This document shows, one piece after another, positions 22,170 through 33,039 of a stretch of 64,000 bases of DNA (its first letter is position 1; each line of letters starts with the position of its first letter). The position numbers were made by a program, and so were the translations under genes. The notes beneath the pieces are model-generated. The model did no database searches. It was given only the letters and a program-made list of their open reading frames with translations, and was not told the origin of the DNA. Source of the DNA: Selaginella tamariscina (lineage: Eukaryota > Streptophyta > Lycopodiopsida > Selaginellales > Selaginellaceae); assembly GCA_003024785.1 (NCBI GenBank), contig PUQB01000005.1, positions 849,217 to 913,216 on the forward strand. The letters are read 5' to 3'.

Positions 22170-23861
22170 TCAAGATGCCATTGGGCGCCACCTCGGCCTG
22201 ATTGGCCATGCATACCTAAATGGAGTGGGCTCCGGAGTTGGCATACGCAATTTCTTATGGAGCTCTGCTGACATGACATTGACTGCTGACCCTCCATCTA
22301 TAATCACTTCGCTGATTGTGTGACCCGCCATGCGAACCGGGATAGTTAGTACGTCGTTCACGTAGTCCACTGTGGTTGCAGTGCCTCTTGGTGGGGGTCT
22401 TGCTGCTGGTCATACCTAATTCCCCATCGTGCGGTGGGAACCAGCGGCGTTTCTTCGTTTGAGCCTCCCCCTTACGAAAGCGCAGTTTTGCCTTCTCCTT
22501 GATTTTCTTAGTGATTCTTGGCCTCGGCTAGGCTCCACGGGTTTTGAGACTGTCAGTTCTTGCGTTTGCTTCCTTACCCACTGCTTCAAAACCGAGGTTT
22601 TTGTTGCATGTCTTCTCTTTTCGTGCCTTTGCGCTCCCCTGGTTCTCCGCCTTTGCGTTTCCCTTGTTTCGTTTGCTAAGGGAGCCTGTGGTACTATGTC
22701 TGTCCTGCCATCATGTTCTGGTAGTACCACCGTTAATTGGTTTACTTGCAGTGTGGAGTTTGAAATTGGGTTTGCGGGGATCTGCCTGTTACTCGTCCTG
22801 GCGACGCTGGCTGCTTGTGCTTCTAGCATTGGTTTGATCAATGATACCCATGAACACCAGTAGAGAGGGTGTGGGCCTTTGCACAGTGTGCACAACACCT
22901 CCTTACGTTCCGGTCTCTCTCTGTTGCCATACCTGGGTCGATATGGTGGCCGTTCTCGGGAATGGGACCTACGATTCCGGTCTCCCAAACAAGACCTCCT
23001 ACGGGGATGGTTGTCTCCCTCCGTCCTGCGGCCGTAACTCCTTCGGCCATTTGCCCCCCTTTCGGTTCCTCGTTCTATCGTCAGTGTGGCTGCCTGTGGT
23101 GGCCTTTTGCTTAGGAGTTGGGCCAGTCGGTAGAAATCGTCCGTGTTGTGAGATCCGCGGATGTTACACACCCGACAATACTTATCCTCCCGTGCAGTGT
23201 ATCCCATTTGAGCTAGTGTCGTGGATAAGTCTTCCTTCCGTGTGGCCCCCCATAGGGTTTCCCCCCGCTGCAGTTGCCTGTGTCCCTTGGTACCCGACCA
23301 TTTCTCCTTTTTGGTCGGCCTTGGAGCATCCGAGAGGTTTTCCTCATCCAACGCGGTATCGTTCGCCTTCTTTGCGTCCAATTTGTCCTGCGCCTTTCTT
23401 TCTTGGCGTCTTTCAGCTTCCCGCTTTTTGGCCTTCTTGGCGTACCGGAGTAACTTGTCGCACGTCCGGTCATTGTCCAAGCTGATTCACTTGCAGATCT
23501 CCGGCTGCAGTCCCTTTCGGTACCACATTTTCTTGGTCATGTCAACTGGGGCGTCTCTTAGCCGGGCGATATACCACAGCATGCGGACCGTGTATTAGTT
23601 GACCGACTCTCCTGCTTTCTGTTTCAAGCTCGTTAGCTTGTGGATCACCTCCTATTCACTCTTTTCTTCCCGGAAGGTATCCAAAAATGCCCTTCGTGTG
23701 GTTTTCCATCGGGCTCTTTTGTTCGCCTCGTGCAATCGCATCCACCAGGCGTGTGCCTTATTGTCTAGAGTGCATGCAAAGGCACTCAAGATTTTGTGAT
23801 TGTCACTCACACTCCGAAGTTCACACACCTGTTTGAACTTGTGTACCCTCCTTCGCTCCAC
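22170..23861 (-). pseudogene. gag-protease of Gypsy family 1 (best preserved copy)
   Basis: From 23,861: capsid pieces (HKFKQVCELRSVSDNHK, LDNKAHAWWMRLHEANK); then a 354-codon frame (23,480-22,416) with LLRYAKKAKKREAERRQERK, a zinc knuckle YCRVCNIRGSHNTDDFY whose last cysteine is replaced by phenylalanine, and a basic arginine-rich region with LCTLCKGPHPLYWCSW. Protease follows at 22,370-22,170 (VIIDGGSAVNVMSAELH), here with the full D-G-G-S. Gag would assemble particles and bind RNA. The lost knuckle cysteine and frame shifts make this copy unlikely to be functional. Confidence 0.75.
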
Positions 23862-25401
23862 AAAACGCGAGTAAGGGCACTGTTACGGTGCTCTCCTGCA
23901 TCCGATTGAGCGCTTGGGCTAATAAGGTGACCGGGTCGGTTCCCATGGTGTCCCGTTGTGCCTGAGAGTTGTTTCAATCCGGACCCTCCGCTTCGAACAT
24001 GGTGTAGTCCACGTCCTGGTATTCTACGTGCACCTTTCTCCTTCTTTGCGGCCCTGTCCTCTCGTTGAGGGTGGGTGACAAGGACGGGCTCCTCCCGGCT
24101 GTCCCTCGGGGGCCCCTACCGCGGGACCAACCTGACAGCTGGTGGCACGGCTTACCTTGGCTAGACGGTTCTCCATTCTCCAGCGAGTAGTTTTGTATGA
24201 CCGTGCGCGGAATCCCCCCGCGACGTCTAGACGGTCGTGATCGATGGGGCGATTCCTCCTCGTCCCAAGATGGTATCCCCCAGTCTGGTGATGGTTGCGT
24301 CTCTACCGTGTGCCCTGGCGGATTTCCCTCATGGGGTTGGTGCGATACTAGTCGCTCGGGTGAATCTCTCCTAACCTTGGATGAATTCCTCTCGTCCCTT
24401 CTCCAAGGTAGCCACTGTGCGGCCCTCTTTCTAGTGCCTCCTCCCAGTCCGTCAGCTCATCAACGTCTAGTCGCCTCCGCGTAGGCGGTTGTCCCATGTG
24501 TACCCCGGCCTTCCAAAGCCTTGGGTTTTCATCATGGTAACCACCCTGACTTGCTGTGTCGTTCGATCGGCTAAACTCTTGGTGCAGAGGTTGCCTTGTT
24601 GGCAATTGATGCCCCTCCCTATGGGGGCTTCCCGGATGAGGCTTTTCCTCCCCTCTTTCTGGGCAGACACGGGCCCCCTGCATCACCCTAATGGGTGACG
24701 ATGGCACTGGGTTTCCTATCTTACCTCCATCATGGCGCTGGTCACACTGGGCTTCTGGCTCATGTCCTCGGTCGCTATCCGTGTTGCTTCGCCCCCTTGA
24801 GATTCTTGCCTCCGTCACAAGCCTGCCCTCTCTTGGGGTTGTCCTGGGCAAGTTTCCTCCTTCGAGGGTACTCGTTAAACACTAGTTCTGCTCGTTGATA
24901 TGGGGGCTCTTCGTGGCCGTCACTTTCACCTATGTCGAGAGGCGGAGGGCTTTCATCGTCTTGCCATCCATCCCACTCTGCATTGCAGGTTACTATTGGG
25001 CGAAGTCGCCCATCCGGGTGCTATTCATACCCGCATGTTGCCGTGCCTGGATTGTCGTCCGGACATGCTGCGGTTCCTTCATATCCTTCTTCGTCGTCAA
25101 CGGCGTGTGACCGCCTCTGCCGCTGGTGTGCCGAGTTTACCGTTGCTTAGAGATTCGGCCATGCGGCATTATCGTCGTTCCCTCGGGTAGGTGAGGCAGG
25201 GGCCGATTGCGGCAACTAAGGTGCCTAGCCACCGTCCATCAATCTCTCTCAGCTGGCCCCCGCATTCTCCTAGTCATCTGTTGCTCGTCAATCTCTATTT
25301 GCTCGAATGAGTTAATCCCGGCTCTTTATCGAGCCGCCACTCTACTTGCTATCGTGAACTCCATATGTGTGTACTATTTATCCCTCCGTGGTCGCCACAA
25401 A

Positions 25402-25743
25402 TGGTCGTCGGGGACTCCGCAGGCCAGATGTGGTGCTTCTCAGGAAGCTACAGTGGTCGCCAGGACGCTATTGAGAGTGTCCAATCTCGAGGGTTCGACC
25501 GGCAAACCGGACCTTACCTCAGGAGTGATGGAAGGTATTGGTTGGCCTTTACCCGAACGCGCGAGGGTCCATGTATAGGTAAGGGGGAGTTCTACTGAGA
25601 TGACTGGGCAAAGAGGATTGCGGGCCAAGAGTCGGGTAAGGGGGAAACACCCGCTTGTGAGGTGAATAGAAAGAAAATGGGATATATATTGCCCGTCTGA
25701 GTATAACTATCTTCGACAGTGGAGCAAGATATAAGACGCAGAC
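25402..25743 (-). repeat. 5' LTR of Gypsy family 1, cut by family 2
   Basis: Starts on the plus strand TGGTCGTCGGGGACTCCGC and matches 18,458-18,800, then stops after AAGATATAAGACGCAGAC at 25,743, where family-2 protease sequence begins. The remaining 220 bp of LTR are absent. Confidence 0.75.
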
Positions 25744-26855
25744 ATTTGCACCAGTGTCTAACAGGGCAAACTCCTTGAGCTCTCGATTATTAAGATGAAT
25801 GTGTATAGGAAACTTGAGTGATGGAATGGTATGAATAGCACAAATAGAGCCTGCACCTACGTCCAACTTCGCGGCTCCTAGACGAAGTGGACATTGAAGT
25901 TTTCCGACTGAACTTCAACTTCAACTTTACGTATCTTGAACTTCCTGGCTTTAATAGGACATTTTATCATCTTGTGTCCTGCTCCACCACAATACAAGCA
26001 TAGGTTCTCACTGTGACGACGTTGCTTCTCAGCAGCAGAAAGAGGGCCACGCTTGGATTTCTCAACCTCCATAGGAACTACTCCAGAAGGTGGTGCAGAA
26101 ACATGTACCACAGCTGCAGGATTGGTTTGCAGGAATTGCTGATGGGATCTTTCCTGATGACGCTCGAACAAATGATTGTCGCAACGAACAGCTTGTTGCA
26201 TGATCTCCGCTAATGTTTGGGCATCCAGTAACGTAAGAAGAAGGTCCTTCACGTCATCCCTCAACCCAAAACGGAAGTGTTCGATCAATGCAGTCTCATC
26301 CCATGGAATGTTCGTGCAAAGTTGCTGAAATTCGGATGCATAAACGGAAGCTGGTCGGGATCCTTGAGTAAACTTTTGTAACTTCGTGCATGCAGAACGG
26401 TACTTGTCAGGATCCCCAAAGCAGGCTTCAAAGGCAGCCACGAAACCTTCAAAGTCTTCCATCAATGGGTCGTCATGCTCCAGCAAGGGGGCAACCCAAG
26501 CCTGTGGAGATCCACTTAGTAAGGATGCCAAAAGGCCAACCTTTTGTGCATCAGTCGAGTAGCGGTGTGGTTGCATGCGGATCAAGAGCTAGATCTGATT
26601 CAGGAAACCTTGGAAATCGGCACGATTGCCACCGAACTTTTCTGGCATGCTGATCTTTGGCTCCGAAGAAAAGTTCGATGAAGAGGGAACCAACGATGCC
26701 TGAGAGAGAGCCTGCGCAATAGCCTTGGAGGATGCATCAGCAGCTGCATGTGCCGCATTGGTGGAACCTTGCAGATCGGTGACCACTTGGCGCAAAGTGG
26801 CCAGCTCATGAAGCAACATTTGGTGCTCGCGTTGAAAGTACTCAAAATTAGCCAT
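25744..26855 (-). pseudogene. Gypsy family 2 gag and start of protease
   Basis: The minus-strand frame starts at ATG 26,855 (MANFEYFQREHQMLLHEL), is interrupted once by a TAG near 26,590, and continues to 25,878. It has a capsid-like region (LLASLLSGSPQAWVAPLLE, ACFGDPDKYRSACTKLQKF), a canonical CX2CX4HX4C knuckle (CLYCGGAGHKMIKC), and downstream a protease start with the catalytic ALLDTGAN at about 25,760. Immediately after the catalytic triplet the frame runs into family-1 LTR sequence at 25,743, so RT, RNase H and integrase are missing. Its 5' LTR is 26,953-27,582. Confidence 0.85.
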
Positions 26856-26952
26856 GATCTATGAAAGAAAAAGGAGGAAAACGAAGGAAAAGATTCAAGG
26901 AAAAAAAAAGTAACTGGGAAACGAAGAGTTATGAAAGGAGTTACTATTAAAC

Positions 26953-27582
26953 TGTCAAGCCACGATCCAAGAACCAGGAAGAGAGCAGGATTCCAAGAAT
27001 AAGAAGGCTTGACTCAGGAGCAGGACATGGAGCAGGATAGGAACTAGGAACTCAGGAGCAAGACCAGGCGCAGGACAAGATCCAGCAGCAAGATAGGAAC
27101 AGGATAGGATCCGATAGCAAGACAGGAGCAGGACAGGAAGGCGCAGAACAGGATCCAGGAGCAAGATAGGAACATGACAGGATCCGAGAGCAACACAAGA
27201 GCAGGAGGCAAGGAGCAAGATACAAACAAAACAGGAGCAAGATACAAACAAGACAAGAACAAGAATGATCGTAGAATGACTGGTGTTGATAGTAACTGAT
27301 TGTACAACAATTAAGTTGGAGCTTTTATGCTCACAACTCCAAGAGCTAATCTAGGCATGAGTGCTAAAAGTGGTTGCATGCATGTAAAAGTGGATGCATG
27401 CATGCAGAGGCTAAGATGAGTCCACATGTCCCTTATCCTCTAGGCATATCCTGTGGCATATCCTGTACGAATATCCTGCAACCATATCCTGTATCCGGAA
27501 TCCTTGTAGGAATATCCTGTACAAATATCCTACAACACGTATCCTGTATCCGGAATCCTGTATCCTGTATCGGGTCATGACA
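26953..27582 (-). repeat. 5' LTR of Gypsy family 2 (630 bp)
   Basis: Runs from TGTCAAGCCACGATCC to GGGTCATGACA with TG...CA ends, purine-rich repeats in the first half and ATATCCTGTA/ATCCGGAATCC repeats in the second. It is followed on the minus strand by a 95-bp leader and the gag ATG at 26,855. The flank on the right (AAGCC at 27,583) has no readable partner because the element is cut on the other side. Confidence 0.85.
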
Positions 27583-29990
27583 AAGCCCAACAAACGAGAC
27601 AACTCATTGACTTGGAGGAGGAAGACAATGGGGAGTTCAGTGAGGAGGAAGTGGCAGCTGAACTTGGAGAACCAGGTCAATGGGAGCGAAGGTGTGCCGA
27701 GGTGGAGACTAATGTGGAACAGGTGAGACTAGCACAGGGTCCATGGGCCATGGTCATGACGGGAATGCACGAGGCCCTCACCGGGAAGGTGCAAGAGTGT
27801 TGGTAACTTTAGCAGAGGTACTACGATTATCTCCAGGGCTTTATGAAGTCCTCACTAGGGAGTTGCACGGACCCACAGTAGTGCCCCCAAGGGTTACAAT
27901 GATAGCGGTAGACATTGTGGATGACGTACCGGCCATACCCATCCAAGTGGCTGGCCGCATAGTCCACAATGTGATCATAGATGGGGGATCATGTGTAAGC
28001 ATCATGTTCACAGAGCTCCATCAGGAGTTGGGAATGCTGCCCCTGGAGCCCTCACCCTTCCTCATATGAATGGCAAACCAAGCCAAGGTGGCACCTAAGG
28101 GCATCATGAGGAAGGTAGGTATCAAGATCCAGAGCGTTAAGTTCCTAATAAACAGGGTCGTTCTCGACAGGCACGCAAAAGGGGGGTTCGACTTACTCTT
28201 GGCCGGCTGTGGCTTCGGGCGCAAGGGTACAACACGATTGGGAGAAGCAACATGTTCGTTTTCCCGTCAAGGGGGACTCATATCCATAATTGCGAAACAA
28301 GTCCCGGCGCCATCTTCGGAATCCCAACCCCAGGAATGCCACCTCCCAGATTGGGGGGGGGACTAGATGATGAGGAAGAAGCAGCTATCTTAACATGCTT
28401 GCCAGAGTTATTCATCATAGGAGAGGTGGACCCCGGCAGGAAGTATGGGAGTCTGCCACCGCGTACCTAATGACTCAGCTAAAGGCCGAAGCAGACACCT
28501 TAGAAGCTCAAATCCCAAGGTGGCCCGTTCCGTGGAATGGAAGGAAATGCTAAGTGTAGCTCCGCCAGCCCAGGAAGAGTACTGCAACAAGCCAATGTAT
28601 GGGTGAACATGACTCCCAAGGTAGCAATTAGGCAAGTCAACATAGGCACCCACGAAGACCCCTGGCTACTCAATGTTAATGTTCACATATGAACAGAGCT
28701 AAGAGAGCAGATTACCAACACCCTCCATAAGTACAGGGAAGTATTCGCCTAGATCTACCACAACCTAAGGGGAGCTCCGCCGGAGTTGTGCTAGCACAAA
28801 TTAAGCTGAAACCTGACACCCGACCCAACCGCCAACAACGGTACCACATCAACTCAAACTACGCCCGAAAAGCTAACAAGAGATTGACAAGTGGCTCAAA
28901 GTGGACTTCGTCTACCGCATCGAGAACCCAGAATGGCTATCACCAATCGTCATCGTACCTAAGAAGGACAGCCGACTGAGAATTTTCATAAACTACCGGC
29001 AACTGAATGCTACTACGGAGAAGGACCCGTTCCCCATCCCTTTCATGGAGGCCATCCTAGAAGACGTAGCGGATCATGAGATGTATTCATTCATGGATGA
29101 CTTCAGTGGATACAACCAAGTGACGATTACAACGGAACACCAAGCCAAGACTGCGTTCATCACAGATTGGGAAGCATACGCATTCAAAGTTATGCCAGGA
29201 GGACAACAAAAGGATGCTCTAACCCATCACATACGGAAGCCGACTCATGATGCTGGCCGAACGCAACTAGTCAACAACCAATAAAGAATGCTTGGCGGTT
29301 ATCTATGGAGTATCTAAGTTTTGCCACTACCTTCTGGACAACCACTTCATACTGATCGTGGACCACCACACCCTGCTCTACCTTGTGAACAACCACAGCT
29401 CACCGGGCAGCCAGCTTAGTGGATACTCCTCTTATAGTCACCGCAGTATATAAAGCAAGTAAACTACACATATCACCAATTCTCCCTCTTGGATAATGAG
29501 CAGCGAACCACTCGAAGCCACCGCCATGCTCGACATACCAGACGCCAACTTTTTGAGGCAACTGTCAAACAAGGCACCTCACCACAAGCCACCGAGCTGA
29601 CAGTCGACCCGGACATCCCAGCATGGCAACAGCCAATATGACGCTACCTCATCAACGGGTTAAACAGCCTTTCCAGAACATTGGCGACACATAGATAAAG
29701 CCTCGCCCAAAGATGCTTACCGTTCTAGCTGATTGGGGATCAGCTATACAAGTGGGGGAGGGATGACATACTTCGGAGATGCCCCCTGGCATGGAAATTC
29801 CTCAAAATTGTTAACGCAACTCACACAAGACTAGGGGCAGGACACTTTGGGGGGACAAAATGGATAGGAAAATCCTACAGACCGGACTCTGGTGGCCAAT
29901 GATCTTCCGAGACACCACCAAGGTAGCAAGGAGTTGCATCGACTGTCAAAGGATGGGCAAACCCACTGTAGGCCAAGGCATAGAGTACCA
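27583..29990 (+). pseudogene. Gypsy family 1 protease, RT, RNase H, integrase remnant (plus strand)
   Basis: The only family-1 copy here that keeps polymerase sequence. In order: protease (HNVIIDGGSCVSIMFTELH, about 27,965), RT (NPEWLSPIVIVPKKDSRLRI at 28,924; YSFMDDFSGYNQVTI at 29,085, holding the first catalytic aspartate), RNase H (CLAVIYGVSKFCHYLL, VDHHTLLYLVN, 29,290-29,400) and the integrase zinc region (LQTGLWWPMI ... SCIDCQRMGKP, 29,875-29,960). The RT section with the Y-x-D-D motif is missing: the frame passes from VMPGG directly to unrelated codons and RNase H. The integrase core is also absent. The HHCC-type finger and the PR-RT-RH-IN order are Ty3/Gypsy features. Confidence 0.85.
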
Positions 29991-29995
29991 CCAGA

Positions 29996-30578
29996 TGTCA
30001 AGCCACGATCCAGGAACCAGGAGAAGAGTAAGATTACAAGAACAGGAAGGCTTGACTCAGGAACAGGACCGAGTGTAGGATAGGAACTAGGAATGAGACA
30101 GGAACAGGACGGATCCAAGAGCAGGACATGATCATGATAGAATCCGGGAGCAAGACAGGAAAGTGCAGGACAGGATCCAAGAACAAGATAGGAACAAGAC
30201 AGGATCCGGTAGCAAGACAGAAGCAGGAGGCAAAAGAGTAAGACAAGAACAAGGAACAAGAATAATCGTAGAATGACTGGTGTTGATAGTAACTGATTGT
30301 ACAACAATTAGGTCGGAGCTTTTATGCTCACAACTCCAAGCTAATCTAGTCATGAGTCTAATCTAGTCATGAGCTAAGAATAGTGTCCCTTATCCTCTAG
30401 GCATATCCTGTAGCATATCCTATAGGCATATCCTATAGGAATATCCTATAGGTATATCCTATAGGTATATCCTGTAAGAATATCCTGCAGGCATATCCTG
30501 CAACCCGTATCCTGTATCCAAAATCCTGCATCCTGTATCCTGTATCCAGAATCCTGTATCATGCATCGGGTTGTGACA
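29996..30578 (-). repeat. Solo LTR of Gypsy family 2 with 5-bp target duplication
   Basis: The repeat runs from TGTCAAGCCACG to GGGTTGTGACA (583 bp). The five bases before it (29,991-29,995) and after it (30,579-30,583) are both CCAGA. That is a perfect target-site duplication, and no internal element sequence is present, so this is an insertion later reduced to one LTR by recombination. It interrupts family-1 DNA and is therefore younger than that copy. Confidence 0.93.
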
Positions 30579-30798
30579 CCAGAGACAATGCTGGCCACAA
30601 CAGAGAGCGAGATCACCATGTACCGAGCACTATGGGGTGGACGTTTAGGGGAATGGCCCGAGGACATGCCAATGAATAAGCCCGAGCATCTAGTTAATGG
30701 TGGGTTGACCACTATCAAACCACCAGCCAAAGTGGATGAGCGACGAGACGAAGTGTCAGGCAAGGAAGGTACCATAGGTACGGACTGACGACGACAGT
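30579..30798 (+). other. 3' internal remnant of Gypsy family 1
   Basis: A 73-codon frame (TMLATTESEITMYRAL, EHLVNGGLTTIKPPAK) equals the end of the coiled-coil frame near 19,126-19,314. It shows that the polymerase-bearing copy also carried this 3' gene. Confidence 0.6.
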
Positions 30799-31372
30799 TG
30801 TCAAGCGGTGGCATAACCAAGCATAGATCCGATCATCCAAATCAACTACCAAGGGTGCCCAGGACAGCACACATGAGGGAGGCGCTTAAATGTGATAGAC
30901 ATGACTCTATCACATGGCAGCATATCAGTGAGGGAGTGCCACCTATACCTAGGGTTTAGTGCTAGGTGACCCACTATATAAGCAAGAAGGTTGGTAGTGG
31001 GTCAAAGTCCTTCTAGTGGAGTTTCCTCTTGTATCTTGCTTCACCTTCCTGAGGTAGTTTGTACTCAAGCAGGCAATGTATATAAATACATATTCCTTCT
31101 GATCACCATCTCTTCAGTGATACTTTTTTTGATCTACTCCTAGGCCAACAACATACTTTGCCACCAAGTGACGGCATTGCTCCAGGAGAACTTCCCCCAC
31201 CCCTATACACGGACCCTCGCGGCGTCTGGGTAGCGGCCATTCAGTACCTTCCAGTACTCTCGAGGTAAGGCCGGCGCGGACCCTCGGGATTGGACGCTAT
31301 CCACAACGTCCTTGCAACCACCGAGGCTTCATAAGAAGCACCACATCTGGCTTACGGAGTCCTCGACGACCA
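30799..31372 (+). repeat. 3' LTR of Gypsy family 1 (574 bp, plus strand)
   Basis: Starts TGTCAAGCGGTGGC and ends TCGACGACCA. A TATA box (CACTATATAAGCAAG, about 30,972-30,986) lies about 175 bp in, and the downstream TATAAATACATATTCC region is a plausible polyadenylation zone. This is the reference plus-strand LTR for the window. Confidence 0.8.
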
Positions 31373-31773
31373 ACTGGCAAATCGAGGGTCACATGGGGAG
31401 TGCCCGAAGCCCAAAACAACACAAACACAGGGCAAGGACCGGTTCACCGACTACCTTTGCAACTCCAAAGGAGCCACATGGATGCACCACAACCAGACAA
31501 CAGCAACATCTAAGTGGGCCCGATCCAAGCCCGATAGTGGACTCCACCGACAGTTCCACACCAGCCATGGCCTTAACCAAGAATACCCATAGCCACAGCT
31601 GATCAAAGATTAGCTATGGAAGCGGGGGAGGGAAGAGCCCCAGCGGGATATTCCCTAATAGAAGTGAGGCGTGAAGTCTCAGGGGTGGGACATGTGGGAC
31701 TAGTGGTGGAAGGCCTTGGTGGGGGAGGGACAAACTGGAAAGGCCCTACAATTAAGACCAGGGTGGGCTTTAC
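31373..31773. other. Unassigned spacer between two opposed family-1 LTRs
   Basis: GC-moderate DNA with a plus-strand frame (31,312-31,602, threonine/proline/histidine-rich) that partly translates LTR sequence. I see no known domain. A G-rich stretch (GGTGGGGGAGGGAC, near 31,718) is the only notable feature. Confidence 0.4.
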
Positions 31774-33039
31774 TGGTCGTTGGAGACTCTGCAAGCCAAA
31801 TGTGGTATGAAGCCTCAGTGGTCGCCAGGACGTTATGGTAGCATCCAGTCCCAAAGGTTCGCGCCGGCTTGCCGGCCTTACCTCGGGTGTACTGGAAGGT
31901 GCTGAATGGCCTCTAACCAGATGCCGCAAGGGTCTGTGTATAGGGGTGGGGAACGTTCTCATGGAGTAGTGCCGCCACTTGGTGGCAGAGTAGGTTGTTG
32001 AACCTAGGAGCAAAGCAAAGGAAGTATCACCGGAGAGATGGTGATCAGAAGGAATATGTATTTATATATGGTGCCTGCCTGAGTACAAACTACCTTAGGG
32101 AGGTGAAGCAAGATACAAGACGAAAACTCCACTTGAAGGACCTTGACCCACTACTAGCCTTCTTGCTTATATAGTGAGTCACCTAGTGCTAAACCCAGGT
32201 ACAGGTGGCACACTCTCACTAGTTTGCCGCCATGTGACAGAGTCATGTCTATCACATTTATGTGCCTCTCTCATGCGTGCTGTCCTGAGCACCCTTGGTC
32301 GTTGATCCAGACGATCGAAATCTATGCATGGTTATGCCTTGCATGACAGTTGTCATCGTCAGTCCGTACCTGCGGTACCTTCCTTGCTTTGTGCTTCGTC
32401 TCGTCACTCATCCGCTCTAGCTGGCAATTTGACGGTGGTCAATCCACAGTCAACTAGATGCCCAAGCTTATTCGTTGGCACGTTCTTGGGCCATTCCCCT
32501 AGACGTCCATCCCATAGTGCTCTTGGTGCATGGTGATCTCACTCTCCGTTGCAGCTAGCGTTGTCTTCAGCATGGCGATGGTCACATCCATAGCGCGATC
32601 AGTCTCCATAGCATTGTCTCAGAGCCTGCCTGTTATTCATGAAGTTGCTTGAGCTGGACCTCCAGTTCCTGAATCTGCTCTTGCGAATGTTGCAACTCCT
32701 ATCCCCTTGCTGCAAGTAGTTGGGCTTGTTGTTGGGCGTGCTCCGTCGATCTGATGGTGGTGATTTGCGGTGGGTCCCATGGCCGAGCCGTGCTCCTACC
32801 CTGTACTTGGTGATAATGCCTTGCTCGCCTTTGGCCCTCCGGTTAGAGGTTCCTGCTGGCCGGTCATAGGTGTGGTACTTGTCCTTGCGAGTTGAGCCCT
32901 TTGGTGCAATTCTTTTCTGACTGCCATCAGTTCTGCCTGGGCTTTTGCAAGCTTTCCGCTCCTCCACTCGATCCAAGACTTAAGCTCGTGTATTTGCTGT
33001 TCCTTTTTTGTTATGGCCCAACTGCATGTGTGCCAATAG
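31774..33039 (-). mobile_element. Gypsy family 1 3' LTR (31,774-32,348) plus 3' coiled-coil frame
   Basis: The LTR runs on the plus strand from TGGTCGTTGGAGACTCTGC to CCTTGCATGACA (575 bp). The internal part after it holds a broken coiled-coil frame: IHELKSWIEWRSGKLAKAQA near 32,965 and VRKELHQRAQLARTSTTP near 32,900. At about 33,039 the sequence changes without overlap into the 3' part of element C (AGTTGACCACATGC). Upstream parts of this family-1 copy are absent. Confidence 0.7.

Larger units (their letters stand above)
19022..25401 (-). mobile_element. Gypsy family 1 copy without RT/integrase, carrying a coiled-coil frame
   Basis: The copy is read on the minus strand between LTRs at 25,743-25,402 and 19,021-18,458. 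Leader and gag occupy about 25,400-22,400, a protease remnant 22,370-22,170, an unassigned tract 22,130-20,000, and a coiled-coil frame lies next to the 3' LTR (19,942-19,126). I find no RT, RNase H or integrase motif in the 2.2 kb after protease, where pol should be. It is therefore a non-autonomous derivative that presumably depended on copies such as 27,583-31,372. Its 5' LTR is cut at 25,743 by family 2. Confidence 0.7.
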
